Origin: Paulownia fortunei
Lineage: Eukaryota; Streptophyta; Magnoliopsida; Lamiales; Paulowniaceae
DNA: 64,000 bases
Direction of reading: 5' to 3'
Assembly (NCBI GenBank): GCA_019321725.1
Contig: CM033110.1
Location: forward strand, 5,015,278 to 5,079,277
Position 1 is the stretch's first letter; each line of letters opens with the position of its first letter. Made by a program: the position numbers and the translations under genes. Under the pieces are notes generated by a model that saw only the letters and a program-made list of their open reading frames with translations, made no database searches and was not told the DNA's origin. Shown one piece after another: positions 11,095-23,425 of this stretch.

Positions 11095-14000
11095 GTAATA
11101 AAATTTCATCCTCTTTAATAGATGAGATAGATTCATGATATACTTTCTTAAAATGAACACATGAAACATTGTGAACTCAAGACATTGATACAAAGAGGTT
11201 GAGTTTATATGCAATATCCACAATTCTCTCAGTAATGCAAAATAAACCAATGTACCTAGGATTAAGTTTGTATGTAATATCCCAAAAAAAAAAAAATATA
11301 TGCCCAAGCCGCATAATCCCTTTCATTGGAGACACCTTCAAAAAAATTTGATCCCCTATCAAAAATTACAACGATATCCTCTTTAATCTGCATAACTCTA
11401 ACTAATTTTCATATATTGGCAATTTGTTCTACCACTTCTATCATTTCCCAAATCATATTTAGCCTAAAAGAACACCAAATTCATTTCAATAAAATGATGA
11501 CCTGTATTTTCTCTCATATAATGCTTCATAGAGAACTATCCCAAGTAGCCTTATCACTGTTGTTATAAGAAATTCTACCCAAGGAAAAATTTTCTCAATT
11601 GACATCAACAATCTAATGAACAAGCTCTAAGTATATCTTGCAAAGTCTAATTTGTTTGTTCTGATTGCCGATTGATGCATGGATGATCACAATACTAAAA
11701 TATAATTTTGTTCCTAATACCTGATATAAGATCTTCTAGGAAGTGAACAAAGACATTAAATCTACATCAGAACAAATAGACTCTAATAAACTATAAAGTC
11801 TAATCACTTCTTATACATTTATCTTTCGATATTTCCATAGAATACCTAGAGTAAATTGAGAAAGAATGGGCATATTCAGTTAATTTATGAACAATAACCC
11901 AATTCCATTATCATATACAAAATTCATGAATGCTTTCCTATTTCCACCTGAAAATAAAAGCAGAATTAAATCATTCCTACTTATGCACTTTTACATATAT
12001 CCCTTTTTTTTAGTGGCAAACCAAATATTAACAATATATTCCATAATAGCTCATCCAATGTCCGATATCTATACATTTTCTTGAGATCACAAATATCATT
12101 CATACCACTAAATAAAACAAATAAAAATATACATGACATTCACCTAAAACTTAATCTTGCAATTTCTTATTCCTCATTTTTACATCTCTCTGTTATTAAG
12201 AGATTATTATCACTCATCACAAAAATCTATTTAAGTGCCTTTTATGCCTTTCATCTTAGTCTTAACCTTTCATCAACCTTATTTTAAGCATTTGAAATTG
12301 GATCAATCAAAATCAGCCTTACCAAAATATTAATAAATAGATAATCCACTATTTACTCTAATTCATCCTCTATACAACCCTCAATTTTCATAATAGTTTA
12401 TGATGTAAAATTTGTATTAATATTAGTCTATTGAGATATTTCATTCCAATGACATCTATAGTTATATGGATCATACAATATAGTCACTTACTAATAATAT
12501 CCATCCTTTCTTCAAGTTCAATTGCTTTTGAGTATATAGACATTTCAAGTACTTCGATTTTGTAATGTCACATGTAGTATTACCAAAATAATCTAATTAA
12601 CTCAAAGAGTGTAAAGTAACTTTTCTACATTGCATCAATATATCCAAACACAATGAGATAACACCACTATACATAATACATAACTTATATTTAAAAGTTG
12701 GAGTCACTACCGAAACTAAAATCAATTCTCTTTAAGTAATTAGAGCTTTCTTCCTACTTAGTGAACCTTTCAAAATTCCTATACCTGCATGTATGATGAA
12801 ATAAAGCGGTAACAATTAAGGAGAAATTTTGACTGAGTATCTAATAATATCACTAACCTAGAAAATGTTTCTTATTTCTATCACATTTATTGGTCTTCCC
12901 TATTTCAGTAGAACCTTGAAGTTTTGAATAGTTACAAGGATACCTTCTTAAGAAAATTACCAGTCTCAAAAATAAATATTGTATTACATAACCAAAAGAT
13001 CGTATTTACTAAATTGAATAAATAATTTTCTAATTTCTTAGAGTTTCCAAGATCATATTGAAAGGTTAATCATATTTCTCCTCATTGTACACTAAGATAT
13101 TATCGATGAATATCACCCCAAACATACTCATATAGAATCATCGAATACATTATTCATCATGTATATCAAAATAATTAGGGCATTAGTCAACCAAATAGTA
13201 CAACAAGAAATTCATAATTAATTCAAATTTAAAATAAATTCTCAATATCACAGTAGCTCCTCTTAATTTATCAAATAAACCTTAGTATGAAAAATTTGTA
13301 CTTATTACAAATTATTACTCAATTTATTTACAATAAATAATACATAACCTCAAGATTCGTCTTTCTTCTAGGTGAATATGAAGTGGAGTTTGTTTAGGAG
13401 AAGCACTAGACCTTAATGCCTTGCTCAACATTATAACAATATAACTCAAGGTTCATCGAATTCCAATAGGTGTATACGATAAAACTAAAAGAGAGATTAG
13501 ATTTGTTCTTATAACTATATCAGGATAAAATCAATTTGTTAGTCAATAGCATACTTGAAAACTTCTTTCAATATGTATCAAGAGATCTAAGATCACACAA
13601 ATGGATTTTTAGTAAACTTGGTCATTTCTAAAAAAATTAACACAACCTAAAGATCGATAATAACTCTTTCTTACTACTCTCTTTCACGGTAATTGTAGAA
13701 AATAATAATTTGACATTCTTCTTTATTTTCTGCAAATAGTAAACATTTTCCTGCTATGGCCTCCATAAAATTTCTAAATTTTTATCACCTAGAATTTAAA
13801 AGTCTTAATAATCATGATATAATCCACAATGCATAATTCTCAATAAATCAATTAACACAAAAGGTTATATCATAATCCTATCCAATATAACAAAATTAAT
13901 CTAGAACTCTTAAAATCTAATTAGTTGATCTTGAACCTCCAGAAGGAATTAAAACATTGAAACTGACCTCATATATATATGAAGTACCATATCCAATTTT

Positions 14001-14240
14001 ATTACATACTTAGTAGATAATAAAGAATATGTAGCTCCAAAGATAGAATGTCAAACATAAATTTTATACCTGTTATTACTGATGAGTCTGCTTCAATATT
14101 ATTTTGAATAAAATCTTAAAACACATGGTCAATATTATTCATGAAATATAAAATGAATTATACAACAAATAAAACTTACTGGCATGGTTGTGCTCAACCA
14201 GTTTCAAAGATCATATACAAGGACAGTCTACAGAACCACA
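11095..14240 (-). pseudogene. Degenerate gypsy pol remnants
   Basis: At 11370-11177 the minus strand reads LKVSPMKGIMRLGH and LNPRYIGLF, with ITERIVDIAYKLNL and FHVFILRKY in a second frame. This is the conserved integrase C-terminal region of chromoviruses (VSPMKGxMRFG, LSPRYIGPFEI, VFHVSMLRKY). Around 13080-13220 the minus strand gives EFLVVLFG, TNALIIL and IDNILVY, the reverse transcriptase region YEFLVMPFGLTNAP...FIDDILVYSK, with the first catalytic Asp of the DD pair kept and the second changed to Asn. Many stops; nonfunctional. Confidence 0.7.
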
Positions 14241-14244
14241 AACT

Positions 14245-14257
14245 GGCTCTAATACCA
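14245..14257 (-). other. Primer-binding site (initiator tRNA-Met type)
   Basis: Minus strand TGGTATTAGAGCC, close to the TGGTATCAGAGCC used by many plant LTR elements (complement of tRNA-Met 3' end), three bases from the LTR start. Confidence 0.75.
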
Positions 14258-14260
14258 CTC

Positions 14261-17141
14261 TATCACAACCTCCCAAAAATATGTATACATATATATAAAC
14301 AACATGTGGAACATAATTTGTGCATGTTTGCGTGCGTATAACTTTTTTTGTTTAGTTAGTAAGTTTGACATAACACTGATAAAGTAAAGTGTTTTAACAT
14401 CCTGTAACACTGTATATAGATAGATAGTTATTTGAACGATAAAAAGGTCTATCAAAATCATCACAAAACTCAAACTCATTTACAATGGAGTTTTAAAACT
14501 GATATACAGGATAAGGTCACTAATATAATACAATAAACCATAAAATCAAAAGCACAGCCTACAAAATAGCCCCAACAAGTCGTCATCTATGTACATCGAT
14601 CTTTGAAAGCCTATAGGAGCTTCATAGCCAACCCAGTAAACTAGAGGTCTCAAGTCTAACCATGCTTACCTACAATACAAGAACTACGTGAGCTAAGGCT
14701 CAGTAAGTGAAAATCATGCATGCTGAAACGATAATCTAACATATATGCGATGCGTCTCTATGAAATCACGCCAAGAATGCAAGCTCCTGAACCAAAACAG
14801 TTCATTCAAAATCATTTTCCATCATTGGGCCCTTGGCCTACCTACTATATACCGGATAGAGCTCTAAACAATATCAATAATCACATGATCATAAACAAAT
14901 TGACTCAGTCCAGGGGCCATCTCCTGGGATAACCAGAGGTCCACCCCCTATCTTTCCCTATAATCATCCACAAGTCTTCCCACCAACGGAGTCAATAATG
15001 GCACAATTAAGTGGTCCACCCACTTGTGACCATTAGAGGTACACCCCCTGTCAACCCCTATGATCCTCCGAGAAGTAACACTCGCGGTGTTTCAAAATAT
15101 CACATAAGCACGCCTTGTATGCCTCGGTGCACTAGTAGTGGCCAACCAAAGCAATTTCTTTCTGAAAATATTGTCATGCATTCAAAATCTCAATTGTAAG
15201 CACGTGTTATGCATGCACGTGTAAATGCTGATGAATGGCATATTCAATGACACAACGGATCTCATGTCCTATCATCCAAGCAACGTATGCACTATAAGAT
15301 ATTTATAATATTCATAATACACTCATCAAGATACAAGGATCATATTTAATATAGATAAGGCAAAAAATACTATGTCCATGTATTGTAGTTGCAAATGAAT
15401 TTTTACTTACCTTTAATCGATTATATCTTACTTCTTAGTTTCTTAGGTGTTACTCCCAAACCTTAGGTGTGAATAATCTATCAATCATTATCCTCAATCA
15501 ACAAGTTCATTTTGTTTAATTCTATACAAGGACCTTGAATTTTAATTTAACTATGTAACAATCAAACTTTACTACTTAGGGACTAAAACCTAATACAATG
15601 TCCTAAGTACCTTAATTTTTCATCTTAAATGTATGATAAAATCACCTAACTAATGTGTTATAATAGTTCTCTAAATGTTAAACATCAATTTTACCATAGA
15701 TATGTTGAAACATGCCAAGAAGTAAAATGGAACAGATTTTCATTTTCTATTTTCCTTGTTGTCACATTAAGTTTCATAGCAATTTTAGCATCATTAGGCA
15801 TATTTATTCACTCTAAACATTTTACCACACTTAGCTAACATATAAAAACATATAACCATGCCATAGAATTGCCAAAACTCATGGATTTAGCTCCCCTATT
15901 TCAATTTCCTTCACAGCACACAAAAACAGATTTTGCTACTTTGACAGTTTGAGTATTTCTCCAATATCATGCTCTATTTCAATTTCTAACCTATCAAAAT
16001 TTATTCCAATACTCTTAACTCATATATGGACATGTAAATGGTAATAATTATAGGTTTTATTCAACATACTATACACATTTAAAGCCTAAAACACAAGAAA
16101 ATAGTAAGGTGACAGTTCATGCCACAAGTATTTTCTATTAAGTGTTTGTCATCAAAACCCCTTTTTTGTGCACCAAAGTCTAATTAAAAACTTCTTAACA
16201 CTTTTATAAGAGATATTGAAAGCTTAATAAATAATAAACCCATTCAGAATAATCTGAAAACCAAAGGCAAAATTATAGATAAGTGTTACCTATGCAAATT
16301 TTAAGGTTAAATTTGATGGTAATCACTTCTCCTTTGCTTTTCTTGCTTTTATTTCAACTTGAAATTAATTTGGAGAACTTGAAGACCTTAAGGTGTGTGT
16401 TTGAAAATTGAAAATGGCTGAAATGAGGGTCTGGTCATGGCTTAAGGATAAAGGGTTTGAGGTGTTAGCTTGAGATGTTAGCTTAAGTTTAATAAGAAAG
16501 CATGAGGTGACAAAACTTGAGGTGGCAAAATAGTGGTTTAAATTTGATATTATACACAACTTATACAGCTCTAATCTGGTGCTTCACAGCATTTATTTCT
16601 TTATTTACAACTTATTTTAATTTTCATACAATCGGATAATAAATTCTACCCTAATTTCTTAACTGTTCATTCGATCTTTAAATCGATTGATATCCAATTC
16701 TTAAATAGATTGTCTAGTTTTCATTTCTAAAATCATATGCACATATGGACCTTAAAATATGATACTTAAATCAAATTACATCATGTTTAATATCTCAAGT
16801 ATTATTAGTTTATGGATGTATACCTTTAAAACACCTTAATCTAGTTGAATCGAAACATATTATCTTACTAGTAATACCTTTAATTACTTCTAAAATTATA
16901 ATATATAACCTATGAATATCTAATAGATTGACCAAGCTATTCTTTCTCTTATCTAAATATTGAATTTCTTAATTAAGTTATAAGATGTCAACTACTAATA
17001 TCATGTGATAGCATTAAAGGTCTAACGATTAAAAATGCTATATAAGATGTCATGTAAATATTAATGCAAATTAGCATATAAGTAGCATGTAATGTATGAA
17101 TTATATTGATCAAGTGAGTAGTGTGATGATTAGGTATTATA
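14261..17141 (-). repeat. 5' LTR (right copy, longer form)
   Basis: Starts TATCACAACCTCCC beside the primer-binding site and ends GGTATTATA at 17141, matching GAGTATTACA of the other copy. Keeps the segment 15590-16450 that the left LTR lacks. That segment contains no recognisable gene. Divergence between copies is by many scattered point changes, suggesting an old insertion. Confidence 0.75.
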
Positions 17142-20100
17142 TAAGATGATTTAAATATGTGTATATATATATATGTACAATAATGATCAGAATTTTTTAT
17201 TATATTTTGAAAAAGGATGAAAATGAATTTTGAAGAATTCAAAGTTTGAATATTTAATTTTATTTTTGAAAAAGAAGAATGAATTAAAGATAATATTTTG
17301 ACAAACTTTCAGTACCCAAAGGTAAAATAAAGGCCAATCATGGCGACTCTCACTACATTATCTCTATTTTCATATTATATATCCCTTCGTCGATGAATTA
17401 AATATTATACATTAATATCATTCTTGAATTTAAATTTATTGTGTTTTCCAAAGAAAAAAAAAGTAACATTTCTTTAATAAAAATTAAGAGAGTACCAAGG
17501 CCACAAAAGAAATTATATTTAATATAAATTTTTCAAGACGATTAAAAATAGTTGGAAATAAAGCAGGGAACTAAATTCAATTTTGAAAACCACTCTCTGA
17601 GCTAAAATCAAGGGGATAAGATTCAGATTTATGAATTTCAAATGAATAAGTGTAAGGTCAATAAACAATATCATTTAATTCTGTTTTGAAACCCAACTAC
17701 AAAGCCAAAATCAAAGGGGTATATATGTTTGTGTATATATGTATATACTTAAATAATTCAAATAAAAGGGCTGATTTTTTTTGGTGGGAATTAAATAAAT
17801 CAGAAATATTGTGACTTACAACTAAGTCAAAATTGATACAATTGCAGTAAATCAAAAATATTGTAACTTACAACTAAGTCAAAATTGACGCAATTACAAT
17901 TAAATAAATCAGAAATATTGTAACTTACAACTAAGTCAAAATTGACCAATTGCAACCAAATATCACTCGCTTATGTATTAAGATACACCGGTGTACATAG
18001 AATATACATATTACCACACATTGATACATAAATACACACTTATATGTATGTGTGTAAATATATGGTGAGATGCATACTCGACATAAATCACCCATTATAT
18101 CTTAATACATAGAAAAATGGTATAATAAATATTACACCCGATGATATATATTAAGTATATATCTCACCATATATTAACGTACATGCGCATGTAATATCCA
18201 GTCCTTTCCATAATCCATACAATTAGAGAAATTCTTGGAAGTTTTGGCCTAACAAACTAGATTCCTCCAAAATTATTTTAAATCAATTATTAGTGAATCC
18301 CACACCATAAACTTAAACTTGGGAAAAAATCCCATCAAACAAATTTATATTTTAACTAATGTATTATGGTCCTTGACACTATTTCAATATTTTTTAAAAA
18401 AATAATTAAATTTCTTAGTAATCCATTTAAGTAAAATAATAAAATTGAATGCTAAACAAACCAAAGGGATATTTAATTGTAAAGGGAAAGAATATATTTG
18501 AGATCTTCGTTTGCCTCTTCTAACACAAACAACATAATATATGAGAATGCAAGCAATCATGTTCTGCTACCACTTATAAAGTTTTAAAAGTAAATATTTT
18601 TTCTTTTTAACATAAAATCTTTACTCTTCCAAACTCCAAAGGATGAAAGGAATATTTCCTTTTCAAGTAAAAAAATGGAAAGAGAAAGAATCCTAATACA
18701 GTGGTATACTAGACATTTATTGTGGATAGAGAACTTTCTAAGGTGTACAATTTTTTACTCAGTTGAACTTTTAATACAATTTTAAGTAGAAGGTTTATTT
18801 GTTTTTTATGCATATAAATTGCACTGCTTGTAAAATTTTTGGATGGTTCAGCTATTAAACAATTCCATTCATGCCAATTGAATCAAAGAGGAGTGTGGTA
18901 AAACCCACTCATTTTATTATCCTACCACCAAAAAATGGATCAAATGCGTTATACCCAATCTATTATAGAATAATCTAATTTTTTGTGCTCGTCTTAGACA
19001 GAGATATTTTATCGTATCAATTAATCATTCACATATAGTCTCCTTCATTCTTTCTAATTCTTTATCTTGTAAATTTTGCATTGTATCCATATAATATACA
19101 TACATATAAATAATTAAAAATATTTTTATTTTTCATACACATTTTGAACTTAACGAATAATACTTGTATGTTTGATGTGAAATGTTTCATACATGTCTTA
19201 TATATATTCCGTATGATATTTGACAAATAATATTTATAATATTTAATTAAAACTTAAAAACATATAAAATAGTTTATAAGTATTAATTAAATATCACATA
19301 ACAAAAAATAAAAATCTTAACAATTTATAAAAAACTATTATTTTTAAATAGTTATATCTAGGTTGTGACATAATTATAAATTAAATAATATAAAAATAAA
19401 AATAAATATAATATAATTTTTCGTAATTTAAAAATAAGTACAAGTACGATAAGTATAAAAATAATATTGAAATAAAATATATTTGTGCTCTCAAAGTAAT
19501 TCTTTACATTTGTATTATACTCATATGTCTAAAAATCCATATATTATCTATTTTCACATATTTTACTAATATTTTTAACATAACTTAAAAAGAAAAAATA
19601 CATAATAATATTCTTATGTAATAAATGTCAAATCTTTCACATCCCACATTTTAACTAACTAGGTTTTTACCACAAACCAACCTTCAAATATATACATAAT
19701 AAGAATACACAAATATGGTTCAAATGTCAAATGTCAAAGAGCAAATTGCAGATCTTAAAAATAGCTTACTCAATGATGTATTAAATCCCAAGATGGTAAC
19801 AAGTGGTCCATGTCAGTTAGAGCTCCAACTTTCTAAATATTGTCTTCAATGAGTAAATAAATATTGAACTTTTTTATAAAGTATAGAAGTAAGCAGTGAA
19901 CTCTTACCCCTGCAAGAATTTAAATGAGAGAGAGAAAAAAAAAGGTTGTAGTTTGAGGTGGGCATGTAAAATGTGCAACTAACTTAATCAAGTAAATGTT
20001 ATGTATTAAAGGAATTGGACCACCTCAAATATTGATTGATCCTAAGCCTAAATATTTACTTTACCTTCACTATTACCTAACTTTGCATACTCAAAAAGCC

Positions 20101-23100
20101 CCAAACTAGGAAATTTTTTTCTTGTCTCCTTCTCCTTTTCTTTTAATGTAGTATGAGGGGCACATCTACAACTTTTGGCATTTCTTTGAGTGATCAGAGT
20201 ATTGTTAATTTAGAGTGGTACTAACTTTTTAATTTGGGGAGTATGAGTGTAATGTGAAGGCTATATTGAAGCTTTTCAATTTGGGAGAGAGAACTTTTTG
20301 GTGACTTTTGTTTTTTTTTTAATTAGTGAGATTCATGTATGTATATATTAAAAAAGATAAATTATAAAAATTATTCTTGAAATTTAGTTTAATTATAATA
20401 AAAATTAGTTATCTTTCAAAATTATAAACACCCTATGAAATTTATCTTTATTTTACAAAATATTCCTTAATAGGTGCAATTTATAAAATTAAAACAAATT
20501 ACAAGGAATATTTGTAACTTTAAAAAATAATTAATTTTTTTTGTAGTTAGCCTAAACCTCCATGATAATTTTTATAATTCACCAAAAAAAATAAATTGGA
20601 TAGTGACAATTTTATCAGCATTTAGAGTTTCAAAATCTTGCAAAGTTCTCTCAACCGTAATATAATTTTCCTAGGAACATGTAGAGTTTAATCAATTGTG
20701 TGGCCTCTCCTTCAATCTTTTTCTCTCTTCTTCTATTTTCTAAATTGTGATTGCAAACTTAATTTTCTAGGGCATGTGACAGAAATCAAAGGATGGAGTT
20801 GTGGTTAGGGAGACCAAGTCCAGTGCAGAAGGATTCTTTCTTAATAGGTGTTGAGGTTGGCGATTTCAAGACATTATGATCATTAATACTTGAAATTGGC
20901 TTAAAAATACACCGGTGTAAAATTGCCCTTTTCAAGAAACCTAAGCTATTCTTAGTATTGTCTTGGGAAAAATATATTTAGAAAAAAAAATTGAAAAAAT
21001 ATACTGGAAATTTAATATGTGAACAAGGAAAGTATATTTAGTTTTGTTTTCTGAGGAGATACAAGTATGTTTGATTTTGTCTTTTGGGTGAAGGTATTTT
21101 TTATTTTAGGAATCTTTTAATATAAGTTCTCGGTTAGTGGTGCATTATCATTTTTTTTATATTATTAAATTTTATTATTATATTAACATAAAAATTGAAA
21201 GATACATATTTTGGAAGATGTATATATACATATAACTTACTAATGTAAGATTAAAATATATAGATATATATCTAATAATTAAACTTTGTATAGTATAATA
21301 TGATTAATATTTTTAAAACTATTTTGGGCAGAGAAGGATATTAATTTTTGGGCTTTTAAAGATTTTATTATTTTAAAAGGATAAAGATATTCTTCTAAAA
21401 TATTCATTCCCCCTAAATAACAACATTGTTTCTCCTCCTGTTTCTTTTATTAGTTTTGTATATATGTACTGATTTTGGTGGTTGTAAGAAAATTGTTCAC
21501 TTCATAATTCAGTAACCTTCGACGGTGGAGGTTTCGTTTCATAATGAGATTGTCCTCCCACCATCCGATTGCAATGTGAAATGACATTGTCTTTTGACAG
21601 ATTCCTTTCGGCTTTAGCACCTTAATTGACTTCCTCTGGTCACTTTTTTGTTTAATTTATTTTGGTAAGTTTACTACTATTCCAGATCATGCTTTTGTGG
21701 CTTACATGACAATTGCTAATATATCTTCAATAGCGGTAGAAAGTTTATCCAAGAATTGCCATTTTATGTGGAAAAAAACAATGGTTGTCATTTGTTGTGA
21801 GATTCTCTATATTATCTATTGTAAACGGTGTTTATTTTATATTCTCTATTTTAAATTAAAGTTTCTTTTTTTAAATTTGATGTTGAATTTTACAATAAGA
21901 GTTGAAGAAGTAAAACAAATTATGTGTTTTTATATTATTATTCTTGAAATTAGTGATGTCAAATTATTATTTTAAAAAAATAATATTTTTGCAGAAATGA
22001 TTTTAAATTTAAAAAATTGAGTTTTATTTTCAAAAATATTCTAAATAATTAAAAAAAAGAATAATAAATTTAAGACACAACAAGTTTTTTTTTCCTTGTG
22101 TTTTGAACATCCTAAATAAAATGTGGATCCTTGAAAATTTCATACGTTCTTAGGTCTTATTTGCAATAGTACATGAAGATTTAGATTTCATTATTTGGAA
22201 CAATTATAAAAAAAGTATTAACTTATTTGCAGATGTGATTGCACTTAAACAAATTAATCACTTTCTGATTCGTAAAAGTATATACTACGCTCACATCTCT
22301 AATTATATATATATACACACACACACAGACATAATTGAGAGTGTGTCATTCTACACCTTTAACATACGAAAAATACCTAACGTTTTTTTAAAAAAATTGT
22401 ACAAATTCCACACCTTCTAAAAAAAATATATTCAATTAAAGACATAACTCAAATCTATGACTTCAATAAAATAATAATAAGAAGAAAATTCAATTGAAGG
22501 TTTGTATGGAAGCCACACCTTCAATAAATTAAATATATATATATATATATATATTTCTAAAAGGCGTAGACCATATTTTCAAAATATATAATAAAAAATA
22601 AAAAAATAAGAAGTCGGAATATGAATCCACACCTCCTTTGAGTCATTCCACGTCTTGGATTTATTCTACGAACGATATTTTTTTATTCTTTTTATTTCAC
22701 TATAAATAGTGAAAAAAACAATATTTATTACACTTATTTTTTTGTCCTTTTCATATTTGGTGAACCATTATCTAATAATATATGATATTTATTGTGGCAG
22801 TCAATTAATTTAATTATTTTTTGAAGAGAAATAAAAAATAATTTAATCTCATTAATAAACATTAAGTTTTAAAAGTTTACAAACACTAAAATGTCTAATG
22901 ATCTTAATTAAAAAAATTCATTTATGTTAATACAAGTAATTGTTTTGGGACAGAGTAATTAAAATATACTAAAGTAGAAGGATAATTTTTTTTTTTTTTC
23001 ACAATAAAGTTTCCATACCCCATGATGATTCTCCCTTCTCAGTTTTCTTTTTATTTTTATTTCAGGGGTATAATAGTCAGCCTGTAAAAGTGTAATAAGC

Positions 23101-23340
23101 CCATTTGTGTATAACTGAGGATCCTCGTTCAAGATTCTCCCACGAACAGGCAGCGGTTACCTACCTCTCTGAACAACGCACTTGCAGAAAACAATATTAC
23201 TACTTTCTTCTTTATTTCTTTTTCCGTTATTTAAAAAACATGAACTCATGAGCATTATTGAGATTTTCAGTATTTTTTTTAATAGAGATACACGTAATAA
23301 ATGCAAATATTTTTATGTCATCAACTCTCAAAGACCCCGC
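17142..23340. other. Long AT-rich region upstream of GS1
   Basis: About 6.2 kb with no coding region I can support. Contents seen: a three-unit tandem repeat at 17797-17957, an inverted repeat pair at about 18057-18078 and 18154-18176, TA-rich runs near 17160 and 22534-22552, and poly-T tracts. The last several hundred bases should hold the GS1 promoter. No transposon ends were recognised. Confidence 0.5.
17797..17957. repeat. Three-unit tandem repeat, 52-57 bp period
   Basis: Starts at about 17797, 17849 and 17906; each unit has AAATCAGAAATATTGTAACT then TACAACTAAGTCAAAATTGA. Only a few base differences between units, so it is relatively young. Confidence 0.9.
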
Positions 23341-23347
23341 TATATAA
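23341..23347 (+). promoter_or_regulatory. TATA box of GS1
   Basis: TATATAA 79 bases before the start codon, in a locally GC-richer setting (GACCCCGC before it). Transcription would be expected to start about 30 bases downstream, giving a 5' leader of roughly 50 bases ending in a GA-rich stretch (AGAGAGAGAAAGAG at 23392-23405). Confidence 0.75.
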
Positions 23348-23425
23348 TCCACTCCCAGCGACCCCCTTCATACAGTACAAACATTTCTTCATAGAGAGAG
23401 AAAGAGCGGTTGAAAAACTTGCATA

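Larger units (their letters stand above)
9112..17141 (-). mobile_element. Decayed chromovirus-like Ty3/gypsy element with both LTRs
   Basis: Two long direct repeats (9112-11083 and 14261-17141) flank an internal region of about 3.2 kb. On the minus strand the primer-binding site TGGTATTAGAGCC lies at 14245-14257, next to the right repeat. A purine tract, GGAGGGGAGGA, lies at 11084-11094 next to the left repeat. This fixes 5' LTR = right, 3' LTR = left, element on the minus strand. Internal motifs are an integrase C-terminus near the 3' LTR and a reverse transcriptase YxDD-region relic near 13.1 kb. The interior is too short for full gag-pol, so part is deleted. No clear target duplication. 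Confidence 0.8.

Noticed and set aside
14245..14257. Possible tRNA fragment (GGCTCTAATACCA)
   Set aside because: It is the reverse complement of a primer-binding site next to an LTR, with no cloverleaf around it.
22534..22552. TA run as a functional element near GS1
   Set aside because: Simple microsatellite like those at 1926 and 55876; no other signal around it.
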